NCBI GenBank assembly: GCA_022548915.1
Contig: JAKZES010000015.1
Location: 38,230-102,229 of the forward strand
Direction of reading: 5' to 3'
Source of the DNA: Verrucomicrobiaceae bacterium E54
Lineage (GTDB): Bacteria > Verrucomicrobiota > Verrucomicrobiia > Verrucomicrobiales > Akkermansiaceae
DNA: 64,000 nt
The position numbers and the translations under genes are program-made. This document shows, in pieces, positions 43,601 through 55,300 of this stretch (positions within the stretch are counted from its first letter, which is position 1; each line of letters opens with the position of its first letter). Under the pieces are notes generated by a model. It worked only from the letters and a program-made list of their open reading frames with translations. It had not been told where the DNA came from and did not search any database.

Positions 43601-45157
43601 TCAGCAGGCGCCCTTCCGCTTGAAGAAGGTCAGCAGCATGATCTGGAAGTCGAGCAGCGCGCTCCAGTTCTCGATGTAGTCGAGGTCGAACTTCACCCGC
43701 TCCCTGAGGCAGGTGTCGCCGCGGAATCCGTGGATCTGCGCCCAGCCGGTCAGTCCCGGCTTCACGTTGTGGCGGACGTTGTAGTGACGGATCTGTTCCT
43801 TGAAACCCTCGATCAGTTCGGGACGCTCGGGACGCGGCCCGACCAGGCTCATCTCGCCCCTGAGGACGTTCCAGAACTGCGGCAGCTCATCGATGTTCCA
43901 CCTCCTCATGAAGGCACCCACCTTGAGGCGGCGCGGATCGTCCTTCACCGTCCAGCCGGGCGAGCCCCCGCGCTCCGCGTCCGGCTTCATGCTGCGGATC
44001 TTGAGGATGTCGAAGGGCCGGCCGTTGAGGCCGATCCGGCGTTGGCGGTAAATCACGGCACCCGGTGACTCGAGATAGACCAGGGCCGAGAACAGGGCGA
44101 TCACGGGACCGAAGAGCAACAGGCCGACGAGCGCCCCGACGATGTCGACCGTGCGCTTGAAGACGTTGTTGAAGGCGTGGTGCAGCGGCAGGCGGCCCAC
44201 CCCGAGCACGGGCATGCCGTGGATACTCTCGAACTGGAGGCCGGAAAGCAGCACCTGGAAACAACTCGGGACGAGCTTGAAATCGACGAACTCCTTGCCG
44301 CAGGTCTCCGCCAGGTCGAGCATGGCATCGCGCTCGAGGGCGGAATCGACCGCCATCACGATGTCGGCACCCGTGTCCCGGATGATGGTCCGGACCTCGT
44401 TGATGGTGCCGAGCACGGGGACCGAACCGGGCACCTTCGCCCGGGCATCGGGCTCCTGCGGCAACACCACCCCGGCAACCGCGTAGCGGTGCGCCCGGCC
44501 TTCGGAAAAGCGCTCGACCGAGCGTTCGCACTCGCTGTTCCAACCGACGAACACGACCTTCTGGCGCAGGGTCGACGCGATCGGCTCGCGACGCATCACG
44601 CAGTAGAGGAACCAGCGCCACCCTCCGAGCCCCATCAGGGCGAAGCCGGTCGCCAGCACGCAATAGACGCGGCTGATCGCCGGCTCGAGCTTGAGCGTGA
44701 GCGTGAGGCCCAGGAACACCGCGAACCAGATCGCACAGGATTTTGCGATGAGCTGCAGCGTCCGCCGGATCGCGAGGAAGTGCCGCGGATCGTGGGCGCG
44801 GAAGTTTGCGAGCAGGAACTGGAGCAGCACCGCACCGAGGATCACGTGACCCAGGTAGCTGTTGAAGTCGATGGTCTCATCGCCCACACCGATGCCGGCG
44901 AGGTGGCTCTCGAACCGCACCAGATAGGCCGCGAGCATCGCGAACAAGACGATGGCGGCATCGCCGAGAAAACTGAGGGCGACGAGCTTCTGGTGGGCCA
45001 CCCAGCTGCGGTGGCGATGGCGAAGCGAATAGGTCGCTTCAGCCGGTGGCTGGATCGGGGGGCACGACGCCGGGGCAGCGTCGTCCCTCGGGGGGATGGC
45101 GGTTTTCATGCTTGGGGGGATGGGGGGTGAAACAGCGCGGACGGGGGGTCCGCTCAT
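43601..45157 (-). CDS. Exopolysaccharide initiating sugar-phosphate transferase (WcaJ-like)
   Basis: The 518-residue polytopic protein has four N-terminal membrane segments, a Rossmann-like domain (VVFVGWNSECERSVERFSEG) and a C-terminal catalytic domain with a fifth hydrophobic segment. The catalytic region includes YRQRRIGLNGRPFDILKIRS, MRRWNIDELPQFWNVLRGEM, SLVGPRPERPE and KPGLTGWAQ. These enzymes transfer a sugar 1-phosphate to undecaprenyl phosphate to begin repeat-unit synthesis. An internal ATG at 45109 (MKTAIPPRDDA) is an alternative start. It is the last gene of a four-gene minus-strand set; no glycosyltransferases are in the window. Confidence 0.9.
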   Translation of the reverse strand: MSGPPVRAVSPPIPPSMKTAIPPRDDAAPASCPPIQPPAEATYSLRHRHRSWVAHQKLVALSFLGDAAIVLFAMLAAYLVRFESHLAGIGVGDETIDFNSYLGHVILGAVLLQFLLANFRAHDPRHFLAIRRTLQLIAKSCAIWFAVFLGLTLTLKLEPAISRVYCVLATGFALMGLGGWRWFLYCVMRREPIASTLRQKVVFVGWNSECERSVERFSEGRAHRYAVAGVVLPQEPDARAKVPGSVPVLGTINEVRTIIRDTGADIVMAVDSALERDAMLDLAETCGKEFVDFKLVPSCFQVLLSGLQFESIHGMPVLGVGRLPLHHAFNNVFKRTVDIVGALVGLLLFGPVIALFSALVYLESPGAVIYRQRRIGLNGRPFDILKIRSMKPDAERGGSPGWTVKDDPRRLKVGAFMRRWNIDELPQFWNVLRGEMSLVGPRPERPELIEGFKEQIRHYNVRHNVKPGLTGWAQIHGFRGDTCLRERVKFDLDYIENWSALLDFQIMLLTFFKRKGAC

Positions 45158-45211
45158 GTCTTCGCGGGGTGAGCGAAAACGGGGGATCTTCCAATAAATC
45201 AGACTCGGATG

Positions 45212-47392
45212 TCAATCTCGGGGTTCGGGGTTGTCATGATCGACCAGGGCGGTCGCGCTCGGATCGGAAAGCTTGTGGCGTGCCACCGGGAGGCTGGGAC
45301 CGCCATTGGCGTGGGCCGGGTGCTCGTTCCAGACAAAACCGACGAGATTCGCACCTCCCGCCCGGAGGAGTTCGGCGCTCTGCTTGAGTTCGCGACGGTC
45401 TCCGCCGCCTTCGCCGACGACCAGGCAGGTGTGATCGGCGTAGCGGGCCACGACCTGGGCATCGCTGTTGGAAAGCACCGACGGAACGTCGATGACCACC
45501 CGGTCGAACCAGCGCTGCGCCTCCTCGAGCAGCGCCGGGAAGCGGGTGCCGGAGAGCAGTTCGGACGCATTGCTGCGCATCTCGCCGGAGGACATCAGGT
45601 AGAGCCGCTCGACCGGGGTCCGCACGCAGGCTTCGGCCGGGCTGGTTTCGCCGGCGAGATAGGCCCCGAGGCCGAGATCGCCGCCGGGTTCCTTGAGGTG
45701 GTCGCGGCTCAGGCCCGGCTTGCGCAGGTCGGCATCGATCAGAAGCGTCCGGTATCCCTGCACCGCCAGCGAAACGGCGTGGTTCACCGAGCAGAAGGAC
45801 GTGCCCTCCCCTTCCCGGGCGCTGGCGAAAAGCACCGTGCGCATGCCCTCGCGGGGCGAGGGCGGAATGAGCACCGCGCGCAGGCGACGGAAGGCTTCGG
45901 CCGTCTCCGACTGGGGCGACGAAAGCATGACCATGCCATCACCCGCCGCACCGTCCGGCAGCCGGGTTAGCAAGGGCACGCCGGTCGCCCGCGTGACGGT
46001 GGCCGCATCGCGCACCCGGCGATCGCCGAACTCGAGGCCGAGCATCAGCAGGCAGCCGAGGAACGCACCGCCCATGCCGGCCAGCGGGGTGAGGATCATG
46101 CGGCGCGGCCGGTGGGCATGCTCCGGGGCCAGGGGCTGGTCCTGCCAGCTGAGGAAGGACGAGGAAACCGAGCCGACCATCGCGGTCTCGCGCAGGCGGC
46201 GCGACACCGAGGCGTGCAGTTCGCGATTGGCGGTCGCCTCGCGGGAAAGCTTGGCAAACTCCGCTCGCAGACCCTCGACATCGACCGCCTCCCCGCTCGC
46301 CAGGGCCACTTCCGCCTCCAGCTTCGACTCATTCTGCCGGGCGACCTGATAGCTCTTCTCGATGGCCTCCCCGGCCGTGAGCACCGCGCGGGCCAGGTTT
46401 TCGCGGACCCCTTCGACCGCCCCAGACGCCTCCTTGAAGGTCGGGTGCTTGAAGAGATAGCGCTCCTTGATCTTGGCAAACTCCAGCTCGCGGTTGCGAA
46501 GCTCGCGGACCAGCGACAGCACCTCGGCGCTGTGCTCACCTTCGCTCAGGCCCGCCAGACCGTCGGGATCCGCCGGATCAAAGCGTGCGAACGCCTCGCG
46601 CTCGGCCTCAAGCTGGAGCCGCTCCGCCTTGGCCTGGGTCAGCCGCGAGTTGAGAATGTCGAGGGTCTCCTGCCGCGACCCCCCGGTCACCGCAAGCCCC
46701 GGCACCGGATGATTCTCGCGAAATTCCTGCAGCGCCGCTTCCGATGCCTCCATGCGCATCCGCAGGCGCTCCTCCTCTCGGGCCAGACCGGCACTGGCCT
46801 GCTCGAGAAGCTTTTCGCGCCCTTCCTCGGACCACATCTCGTACTCCGTCTTGATCGCCTCGACCAGGCGCGCGGCACGCTCGGGATCGGTGTCCTCGAC
46901 CACGATCTCGATCACCCGGGTGCCCCGGCTCAGGCCGACCTCGACGCGATCCGCCAGAACCCCGAGCACCGCCTGCCGTGTCGCGCCAGGCTCCGCGAAG
47001 TCGGGATCCTTCATCAGGCCCTCGCGATCGATCACGCGCAGCAGCACGCTCGTTGAACTCATGCCGCGCTCGACCGAGAGCATCTGCTCGAGATCCCGCG
47101 CCTCTTCGGACGACACCGGACGCACGTCGAAGACCTGCGGCGTTTCGGTGCTGATGTAAACCGAGCCGCTTGCCCGGTAGACCTTCGGCATCTGCCCCAG
47201 CACCCACCACGCCGCCGCCGCCGCCAGCAAGCCGGCGACGATCACGATCCAGCCGCGGCGCAGCAGCATGCCGGCAAAGCGGGGAATCTCCGCCTTGGGC
47301 ATGTAGAAGGTGGGATCGGACGAGGCGGGCGAAACCTCGGTCGTGAGGCCTCGTTCGCGGTCGTTTTCCCAGGGAAGGCGCGGTGATTTCAT
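45212..47392 (-). CDS. Wzz/Wzc-like chain-length and kinase-fold protein with altered P-loop
   Basis: The 726-residue protein has a short cytoplasmic start, a membrane segment (about 47-65), a long periplasmic coiled-coil region (about 180-400), a second membrane segment (about 434-452) and a C-terminal BY-kinase-like ATPase domain. In that domain Walker A' LLIDADLRKPG is normal. The P-loop, however, reads ASAREGEGTSFCS (523-535), where the usual GEGKS/T lysine is replaced by Thr. There is no Tyr-rich tail, so it may be an inactive kinase or a chain-length scaffold. Neighbours export and initiate the polymer. Confidence 0.85.
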   Translation of the reverse strand: MKSPRLPWENDRERGLTTEVSPASSDPTFYMPKAEIPRFAGMLLRRGWIVIVAGLLAAAAAWWVLGQMPKVYRASGSVYISTETPQVFDVRPVSSEEARDLEQMLSVERGMSSTSVLLRVIDREGLMKDPDFAEPGATRQAVLGVLADRVEVGLSRGTRVIEIVVEDTDPERAARLVEAIKTEYEMWSEEGREKLLEQASAGLAREEERLRMRMEASEAALQEFRENHPVPGLAVTGGSRQETLDILNSRLTQAKAERLQLEAEREAFARFDPADPDGLAGLSEGEHSAEVLSLVRELRNRELEFAKIKERYLFKHPTFKEASGAVEGVRENLARAVLTAGEAIEKSYQVARQNESKLEAEVALASGEAVDVEGLRAEFAKLSREATANRELHASVSRRLRETAMVGSVSSSFLSWQDQPLAPEHAHRPRRMILTPLAGMGGAFLGCLLMLGLEFGDRRVRDAATVTRATGVPLLTRLPDGAAGDGMVMLSSPQSETAEAFRRLRAVLIPPSPREGMRTVLFASAREGEGTSFCSVNHAVSLAVQGYRTLLIDADLRKPGLSRDHLKEPGGDLGLGAYLAGETSPAEACVRTPVERLYLMSSGEMRSNASELLSGTRFPALLEEAQRWFDRVVIDVPSVLSNSDAQVVARYADHTCLVVGEGGGDRRELKQSAELLRAGGANLVGFVWNEHPAHANGGPSLPVARHKLSDPSATALVDHDNPEPRD

Positions 47393-47412
47393 CGAAACGG
47401 AAAGGGGGGTGG

Positions 47413-47979
47413 TCAGAACAGACTTTCGGGCACGGTGACGATGTCGCCGTCGAGCAGCGGGATGTCCTTCGAGGCTCCCGAGGTGATCGTGCGCAGGTTG
47501 ATTCGCATCGGCTGTTCCTGCCCGCGGCGTTTCAACGTGATCTTCTTGTCGTTGGCGATGCGGGTGGTGCCGCCGGCCATGCCCAGCGCCTCGACAAGCG
47601 TCAACTGCCGGTTGGGATCGAGCCGGAACACCCCGGGCTTCTGGACCTCTCCGAGCACCGTCACCGATTTCCGGACGCGGGCGGTGATCGCCACCGAAAC
47701 CTGCGGCTGCACCAGGTAGCCGTCCTTCAGCTTGCGCTCGATCAAGGTCGCCGCCTGGTCGGTCGTCAGGCCCGCGAGGCGCACCGCGCCGATCAGCGGC
47801 ATGTGGATCGTTCCCGCCGGCGAGAGCTGGCCGCGGGTGGTCAGGTCATCCTCGCGGAAGACCTGGATGGCCACGCTGTCGCGGCTGCCGATCGTGCCGG
47901 AAGCGCGGTCGTTCTGGGCGTGCGCCGCCGGCAGCAGCAAGGCGGCGATGAGCAGGAAATGGAGGCGGAGCGTGTTCAT
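47413..47979 (-). CDS. Polysaccharide export outer-membrane protein (Wza/Poly_export-SLBB)
   Basis: The 188-residue protein has a signal peptide (MNTLRLHFLLIAALLLPAAHA), a poly-export domain (SRDSVAIQVFREDDLTTRGQ, GTIHMPLIGAVRLAGLTTDQ) and an SLBB segment (RVRKSVTVLGEVQKPGVFRL). It is shorter than E. coli Wza and lacks the C-terminal amphipathic barrel helix, as in many non-enteric homologues. It should form or connect the outer-membrane exit channel. The upstream beta-barrel gene ends five bases away. Confidence 0.88.
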   Translation of the reverse strand: MNTLRLHFLLIAALLLPAAHAQNDRASGTIGSRDSVAIQVFREDDLTTRGQLSPAGTIHMPLIGAVRLAGLTTDQAATLIERKLKDGYLVQPQVSVAITARVRKSVTVLGEVQKPGVFRLDPNRQLTLVEALGMAGGTTRIANDKKITLKRRGQEQPMRINLRTITSGASKDIPLLDGDIVTVPESLF

Positions 47980-47984
47980 GGCGG

Positions 47985-49280
47985 TCAGAAGTCGAGTTCG
48001 GCATCGACGCCGAACCGGTTCACATCATAGCCGAAGGCGGCGACGTTCGAGTCGTTCTGTTCGTAGCGGTAGAAGACGCCGAAGCGGAAGCGGTCGTTGA
48101 GTTGGTATTCGAGGCTCGGACGGATGAAGAAGATCCCGTCGGAGCGGCCTCCGACGCCGGGACCCGAAACCACCTTGTAGTCGGCGGTCTCGTATCCGGC
48201 ACTGAGCCGGGCGGTCCAGTATTCACCGAAACGCCGGGCGACCCCGGCTTCGAAGCCGGCAACCTCGATGTTCTCGCCGGCGAAGATCGCGGAGCTCTCT
48301 TCGCGGAGATAGCCCGCGAGGAAGACCTCGGTGCCCTCGCGCGGCATCCAGACCACCCGGCCGTCGAGCACGGGAAAGGTGTCGGAGTCGATGCCGTAGT
48401 CGCGATGCTCAAGGCCGGCCTTCAGGTCGATGGAAAGCTTCTCCCGTGGCTTCCAGATCAGCTGGGTCGTCGCCCGCAGGAAATCCTGATCCATCGCCTG
48501 GTCCACCTCGATCGTGCCCCCCGCGACCGCGAACACGAGCTCGGTCTTGGGCGAATAGGCGTAGCGCAGGGCCCCTTCGAGATAGGTCTCTTTCGAGTCC
48601 GAGAAAACAGCATCGTCGTAGTCGGTGCCGGCCATTCCCGTCGCGATCTCCAGGGCGAGCTTCTCACGGGGGCGCCAGGCGGCGCGCAGCTCGGCCGCGT
48701 AATCGGTGCGGTCGACCTGGGCACCGATCTCGGGGGTCGCCCCGCCCAGCCGGTCGAGATTTCCGAGGAAGCGCAGGCCGGACCGCCGGCCATTGATCGC
48801 CCCCTCCAGATCCAGGCGCTGGTCGAGCCGGGTCTCGTCGCCATTCTCGATGTAGATCACCGCACTCGGCCGATAGGCGAGCTTGAGGTAGGCCGCCTCG
48901 TCGTCGTCGCGTCCGGCAATGAACCCGACCCTGGGAGTCACGCTGATGACAAGGTCGGACTCCGGCGCCGCGGCGCTGAGGAAGATGTTGTCGTCGTAGG
49001 CCACCTCCAGCACGAGGCCGAGGTCCCAGCCGCTCTCCGCCGGCTCCGGCATTTCGTCGCGCGCCGGGGTCCACTCCACGCCGCCCAATCGATCATCCAC
49101 CCGGCCCGCTTGGTCGTTGACCCGGGCATCGTCTCCAGCCTCCAGCGACAGATCTTCCAGCGGCACATACTCCACCGCCTGCGGGACAAGATCCTGTGCC
49201 GACACGGCCGTCGCTCCGATCAGAATCGGAAGCGCAAGCAGTGCCTGCCGGAGAATCTCGGCTGACCTGATGGGGGGCAT
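47985..49280 (-). CDS. Outer-membrane beta-barrel protein of the EPS cluster
   Basis: The 431-residue protein has a signal peptide ending SAQD, a proline/acid-rich N-terminal region, then many alternating strands ending in aromatic residues (LGLVLEVAYDDNIFLSA, AYLKLAYRPSAVIY, LEYQLNDRFRFGVFYRYEQ) and a C-terminal Phe (VDAELDF) as expected for BamA-recognised barrels. Members of this group are associated with exopolysaccharide secretion (VpsM/EpsL-like). Located first in the four-gene set, it is preceded by a 68-base gap to the megasynthase stop with a 10-base palindrome CGTGATCACG (49335-49344). Confidence 0.8.
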   Translation of the reverse strand: MPPIRSAEILRQALLALPILIGATAVSAQDLVPQAVEYVPLEDLSLEAGDDARVNDQAGRVDDRLGGVEWTPARDEMPEPAESGWDLGLVLEVAYDDNIFLSAAAPESDLVISVTPRVGFIAGRDDDEAAYLKLAYRPSAVIYIENGDETRLDQRLDLEGAINGRRSGLRFLGNLDRLGGATPEIGAQVDRTDYAAELRAAWRPREKLALEIATGMAGTDYDDAVFSDSKETYLEGALRYAYSPKTELVFAVAGGTIEVDQAMDQDFLRATTQLIWKPREKLSIDLKAGLEHRDYGIDSDTFPVLDGRVVWMPREGTEVFLAGYLREESSAIFAGENIEVAGFEAGVARRFGEYWTARLSAGYETADYKVVSGPGVGGRSDGIFFIRPSLEYQLNDRFRFGVFYRYEQNDSNVAAFGYDVNRFGVDAELDF

Positions 49281-49348
49281 GTGAGTTATCAGAATGAACT
49301 GAATTTCAGCGATTCACAAGGAGGAAGGGGGGCACGTGATCACGGGGG

Positions 49349-52300
49349 TCACGACTGCGGTTGGTCCATGGCGGTTCCGACGGCCGCCCGAAGCTCGGCG
49401 GCCACATCCTCGGCCAGCGGGCCGACATTTCCATCGTCGAACAGCGTCAGGTGCTCACCGGGGACCTCGATGATCTTCAGGGCGTCGACATGATCCGACC
49501 ACCCGTAGTCGTCGGGGATCTCGAACTTGTCGTTCACCGCGGATGCGCGGAAAAGATGAAGAGTGCCGCGGAACCGCGACGGCTGGTAGGCATCCATGGC
49601 CTTTTCGTGGGCCTCGCGCAGTTGGACGGCCCGGCGCTCGGTATGGGCGGACGCCGCCTCGCCCCGGGCGGCGGCCGACTCGGCCTTCACCCGGAGGTGG
49701 GTTTCGACGCCGTCCTTGAAGCGGCCTGCAAGCCGGCGGATCCGCTCCGCCAGGGAGGCTTCGGACTGGGAATTCCAGTAAACCGAGACCCGCTCGCCGA
49801 GGGCGTAGGGGCGGATGTCCGCCGCGGGGTTGACGGTGTCGAAGAGCGCCAGGAACGGAACCTCCTCACCGGCTTCCGCCAGCTGACGCGCCATCTCGAA
49901 GGCCACCACTCCGCCGTAGGAATAGCCGGCGAGCAGGTAGGGGCCGTCCGGTCGGACCGCCTTGAGCATCTCGATGTAACGGGCCGCCGTTTCCGGGATG
50001 GCGCCGACCTCGATCCGGTCGTCCCGTCGCAGCTCCGGCGATTCGATCGCCAGGAACGGGCGATCCTTGGGCAGGCGCTCGGCGAGTTCCCGGTAGAAGA
50101 GGATGCCTCCGTCGCCACCATGAACGGCGCACAGCGGCGGCAGGTCGCCCTCGGGCTGGACCGAGGCCAGGTTCTCCAGCGCGACCGGTTTTTCCCCGCC
50201 CCCGGCGGATTCCACGGCCACCGCCAGTGAACGGATGGTTCGCGCCCGCAGCAGGGTCGAGAGCGGCAGGGAAACCTCGAACTTGCGCTGGATCTGGGCG
50301 AACATCCGCAGTCCGGCCAGCGAGTTTCCGCCGAGGTCGAAGAAATCCTCGTCCCGGGCGGGCGGATCGATTTTCAGAAGCTCACTCCAGATGACGGCAA
50401 GTTTCCGCTCGGTTTCACCCTCGGGTGCCTGCCGCGCCACGACCGGCTGCGGCTGATGGCCGGAGGTTTCGGGAAGCCGGTCGACGGCCACCTTGCCGTT
50501 CGCCGTGAGCGGCATGTCGGGAACCTCGATGATCCGCTCTGGGACCATGAAGCCCGGCAGCCGGGCAGCCAGCCACTCGGAAAGCTCCGACAGCGCACCG
50601 GTGTCCCGCGTGCAGACCCACGCCAGCAGTCGTTTCCCGGAGGCTCCCTCGCCCCTCACCGCCACCTTGCAGCGGGCGACCGAAGGATGGCTTCCGAGCA
50701 CTGCCTCGATCTCGCCGGGCTCGATCCGGAAACCACGCAGTTTGACCTGCTGGTCGATCCTCCCGACGAACTCGATCGTGCCATCCGACGCCCAGCGGCA
50801 AAGGTCGCCGGTGCGATACATGCGACCCGCCGGCGTCTGGATGAAGCGCTCCCCCGTGAGGTCGTCGCGACCGAGATAACCGAGCGCCAAACCCGATCCA
50901 CCGCAGAGAAGCTCTCCCGGAACGCCGACCGGAACCGGCTCTCCGTCCTTGTCGACGATGCCCACCGTCGTGCCGGGAACCGGCCGACCGATCGGAATCG
51001 AGCCGGCTTCGAGGTCTTCCGGCCGCACCCGGTGGCAGGTGGTGAAGGTTGTGTTCTCGGTCGGGCCGTAGCCATTGATGATCGCGGTATCGGGCAGGAG
51101 TTCGAAGGCGCGGCGGACGTGCCCGGGCGAGAGGACGTCCCCGCCCGCCAGCAACTGGCGCACACCGCGGAGGCATCCGGGATTCTCCTCGATCATCAAC
51201 TCGAAGAGGCCGGCCGTCAGCCACAGGGTGGTCACTCCCTCGCGCTCCACCAGCGAACCGATGCCCGCCAGCGAGGTCTCGTCCTCCTCCAGCAGGACCA
51301 GCCGCCCGCCGTGAAGCAGCGGGCCGAAGATCTCGAGCGTCGAGGCATCGAACGCCGGGTTCGAGGCGTGGAGAAAGACCTCCTCCGGACCGAACTCGAT
51401 GGTTCCGCCGTTTTCGACGAGGCGAAGCACGCCACGCTGCGGCACCACCACGCCCTTCGGCCTGCCGGTCGAGCCGGAGGTGTACATCACGTAGGCCGGA
51501 TCCTCGGTGGAGAGCTCGAGCACGGGCGCGACGCCCTCTTCGATGTCGCCGGGATCAAGGACGGCAACGCCCTCCGGACGCTGGTCGGAAAGGACGAGCT
51601 TCACTCCGGCGTCCTCGATGATTTCACGGCGGCGCGGCTCGGGATCGGCCGGGTCGATGGGCACGAAGCACGCACCGGCACGCAGGACTCCGAGCGAAGC
51701 GGCAATCGACTCGCGGCCCCGCGGAAGAAGCACGGCCACACGGTCGCCACGACCGACCCCGGCACCGGCCAAGGCCGAAGCCACGGCATCGATGCGGACA
51801 TTGAGCTGGCCGTAGGTCCACGACCCGGCGGAAGCCGTCAGCGCGACCCGGTCGGCATGGACTTCAGCGATCCTGCGGAAACGGGCATCGATGGACTCAT
51901 CGGCGAGGCGAAGCTCGCTGCCACTCCAGTGCTGCAGGTTCTGGCGGGCGTCGTCTCCGAGCAGCTTCAGCGCTGCCAGGGGGCGGGAAGGATCCTCGGT
52001 CGCCTGGCCGAGCAGCTCGCGGAAGGCCACGAGCCAGGCCCGCATCGTCCCGGGATCGATCAGTTCCCGGTTGTAGGTCGAGGACAGCAGGAGGCCGTCG
52101 GGCGACTGCATCAGGTTGAGGAAGATCGTCGAGTTGCTGTAGCGCGCCGGAACGGTCTCGACCTTGGCCTGGAGCCCGCCGAAGGACCCCGGGTCACCCG
52201 AGGGCTCGAAGTTGAAGATGACTTCCATCAACGGACGGCGGCCACCCTCCCGGCCGAGCTTGAGCGCCCGCAGGAGACGCCCGTAGGTCACGTCGCCGTG

Positions 52301-55300
52301 CTCGAGGGCGTCGAGTTGGCCCGCCGACGCCGAGGCGACCAGTTGCTTGAAGGAATCGCCCTCGCCGATCTCGGCGACCAGAGGCAGGAAGTTGACGCAA
52401 TGCCCGACGAGTTCCTCGTCGCCGTCATTCATCTGCCCGGCGGTCGGGAAGGTCATCGCAAAGCGTTGCTGCCCGGTGAGCTTGTGGAGCAAGGCCTGGA
52501 AACCCCCGAGAAGGGTGCTGTTGAGCGTCGCGCCGCAAGCCGCCGCAAGCTTCTTGAGCCTCCCGAGCATCTCGGTATCGAGCATCAGCTCACAGGTGTC
52601 CGAGGCGTACAGCGGGGTCCGCGGATAGGCCTTGCGCAGCGGCAGCTCGACCTCGGGCACTTCTCCGGCAAACCGCCCGGCCCACCAGTCCAGGGAGTCG
52701 CCTCCATCTCCGGAGCTGCGATGCTCCCGCAGCGCCCGGTCGACGATCGACGGCACCGGGGTGAACTTCGGCTTCGACCCGTCGAGCCGCGCCTCGTAGG
52801 CCTTGGCAAAGTCACGGATCAGCACTTCGAAGGACCATCCGTCCGCCGCAAGGTGGTGGGCGACGAACTGCAGCACCACTTCATCGTCGGCGACACGCGC
52901 CGCCACCACCCGGAACAAGGGTCCCGTCGAGAGGTCGAAGGCCGACTCACGCTGGCGCAGGCCGCACTCGCGCACCGCCGCCTCGACGTCCTCCTCATCG
53001 CGCAGGTCCTCCTCGATCACGCAGGCGTCCTGATGATCATCGATCACGAACACGGGTGAGCGACCGGCCGGCACCCTCATCCGCAGGGCGTCGTGGCGAT
53101 CGACGAGATCCTGCACGGCGGACCGGACCGCCGCGTGATCCACCGCCCCCTTGAGGCGGAGTTGGAGCATCTCGTTGAACGCGAGGTTCGCCTCGTCACC
53201 CAGCAGCGAGGCCAGCCAGATCTCCGACATCGGCTCGGTCATCGGGAACGGCCCGCGCTCGCCGGCGGCCGCCTCCTCCTCGCTGGATGTCTCGTTCTTC
53301 GGGAAGAAACCGCCGTCCTGCAGTTCCGCGATCGTCTCGCGGAAGGCGTTGATCACGAAATCGACGTCGGCGTCGGTATGGGCCGCGGTCAGGTAGAAGG
53401 GCAGGCCCTCCATGGCAAAGACCCCCTTGCTACGAAGGTGATAGTAGATCAGGTTGCCGTGCCTGGCCCCGTCCCCGATCCGCAGGTACATCTGCGAGTT
53501 GAAGTTCACCATCCGCACGTCGATCCCCTGGTCGCGGAACATGCGGTCGACGGTGGTCGCCAGGCGGTCGGCCCGGCGTCCGATGCCCTCCCAATACTCG
53601 GCGGGCTGCTCCTTCACGTGCTTGAGCACGGCGCGGCAGGCCGCCATCGCCATCGGCAGGCGGACGAAGGTGCCGGCGAAGAAGGTCACCTCCTTCTCGG
53701 GGAAGGAGTCGTCGCCGAACTGCCAATGGCCGCCGTCGAAGGTGTCCATGTACTTGGCCTTGCCGGCACAGATGCCGATCGGCAGCGCGCCACCACCGAA
53801 GACCTTGCCGTAGGTCGCCAGGTCGGCCTCGATGCCGTAGAGTTCCTGGGCGCCGCGCGGACCCTGGCGGATGCCGGTGATGACCTCGTCGAACACCAGC
53901 AGGAAGTCGTTTTCCTCGCTGATCTTCTTCACCTCGCGGACGAAATCGACCGGAACCAGCTCCGGTTGGCGGCTCTGCACCGGCTCGACGAGGACCGCGG
54001 CGAGTTCTCCGGCGACCTCGCGGATCATGTCCAGCGCCTCGGGCTTGCCCCACGGCACGACGATGATGTCCTGCACCGAGTTGTCCGGAATCCCCGGCGC
54101 CAGCGGCAGGGTGCGGCGGCGCTGGCCCTTGCCGACGCTGCGCACGAGCACCGGATCGAAGTTGCCGTGGTAGTCCTTGTCGAAGACGAGGATCTTGTCG
54201 CGTCCGGTCACGGTGCGGGCGATCCGCATCGCCGCCTGGACGGCCTCGGATCCGGTGTTGAGGAAGCACACGCGCTCGTTGCCGGTCACTTCGCAGAACA
54301 GGCGCGAGGCTTCCATCGCCGCCTCGCACTGGGGACCGACCTCGAGGCCGGTGGCGAGCTGCTCCTGGATCGCCTCGGTGACGAAGTCGGGCGCGTGGCC
54401 GAGGAAGTTCGGGCCGAAGCCGTTGACCATGTCGATGTACTCGTTGCCATCGACGTCCCACATCCGCGAACCCTTCATCCGGGTGGCGACGACCTGATAG
54501 ACCATCTCCTTCCACAGGCGGTTGAAGCCGTTGACCGTCCGCGGATCCGCATGCCATTGCCGGAACTCCTGGGTCCGGGACTTGGAGGTCCTGGTCTTCT
54601 CGCAGTAGCGCTCGACGAGGGCGTCGAGATGGGCCCGCTGCGAGGGGGTGAGTTCGTCTGACCGCTCCTCGCGGTCGATCCGGGTGCGCGGACCGGCGAC
54701 GCCGGACTCGGTGCCGTCGTCGTCCGGATCGGCTGCCACGACCTCGACCTTCGCCGGGGTCGGCTTCGAGCTGCCGGCGGCGGCGGAGACACCACTGGCT
54801 TCGAGGTGGGCGACCAGTTTCCCGAGCGTCGGGAAGGACTGCATCAGGTCGCGGAAGGCGATCGCCACGCCGAAGTTCTTCTGCAGCTCGCGCGCCGCCT
54901 GGGTCAGCAGCAGCGAGTCGAATCCGAACTCGAGGAATCCGGCGCCCTCGGCCATGTCCTCGGCCGGGATGCCGGAAAGGTCCTCCAGCACCTGGCGGAC
55001 GCGGTCGATGAGCGAGCCCGCGGACTCCTCGGGAGCCGCGGCTTCGGCAGGCACGGCCGCGGCGGCAACTGCCGGGGCGGCTGCCACGACGGGCTGGTCG
55101 AGAAGGCGGCACTCCTTCCAGTAGCGCTTGCGTTGGAAAGGATAGGTGGGAAGCGGCACCCGCTGGGCCGGCACCTCGCGGAAGACCAGCTTCCAATCGA
55201 CCTCCACGCCACGCGTCCAGAGTTCGCCCAGCGAAAGCAGCATCCGGGGACGATCCGGAGCGCCGGATGCCGGATGCTCGCAGCTCGAAAAACAACCCGC

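Noticed and set aside
50456..53059. An 867-codon plus-strand frame opposite the NRPS portion
   Set aside because: Same reason: it lies wholly antisense to well-supported C and A domains and shows no recognisable motif.
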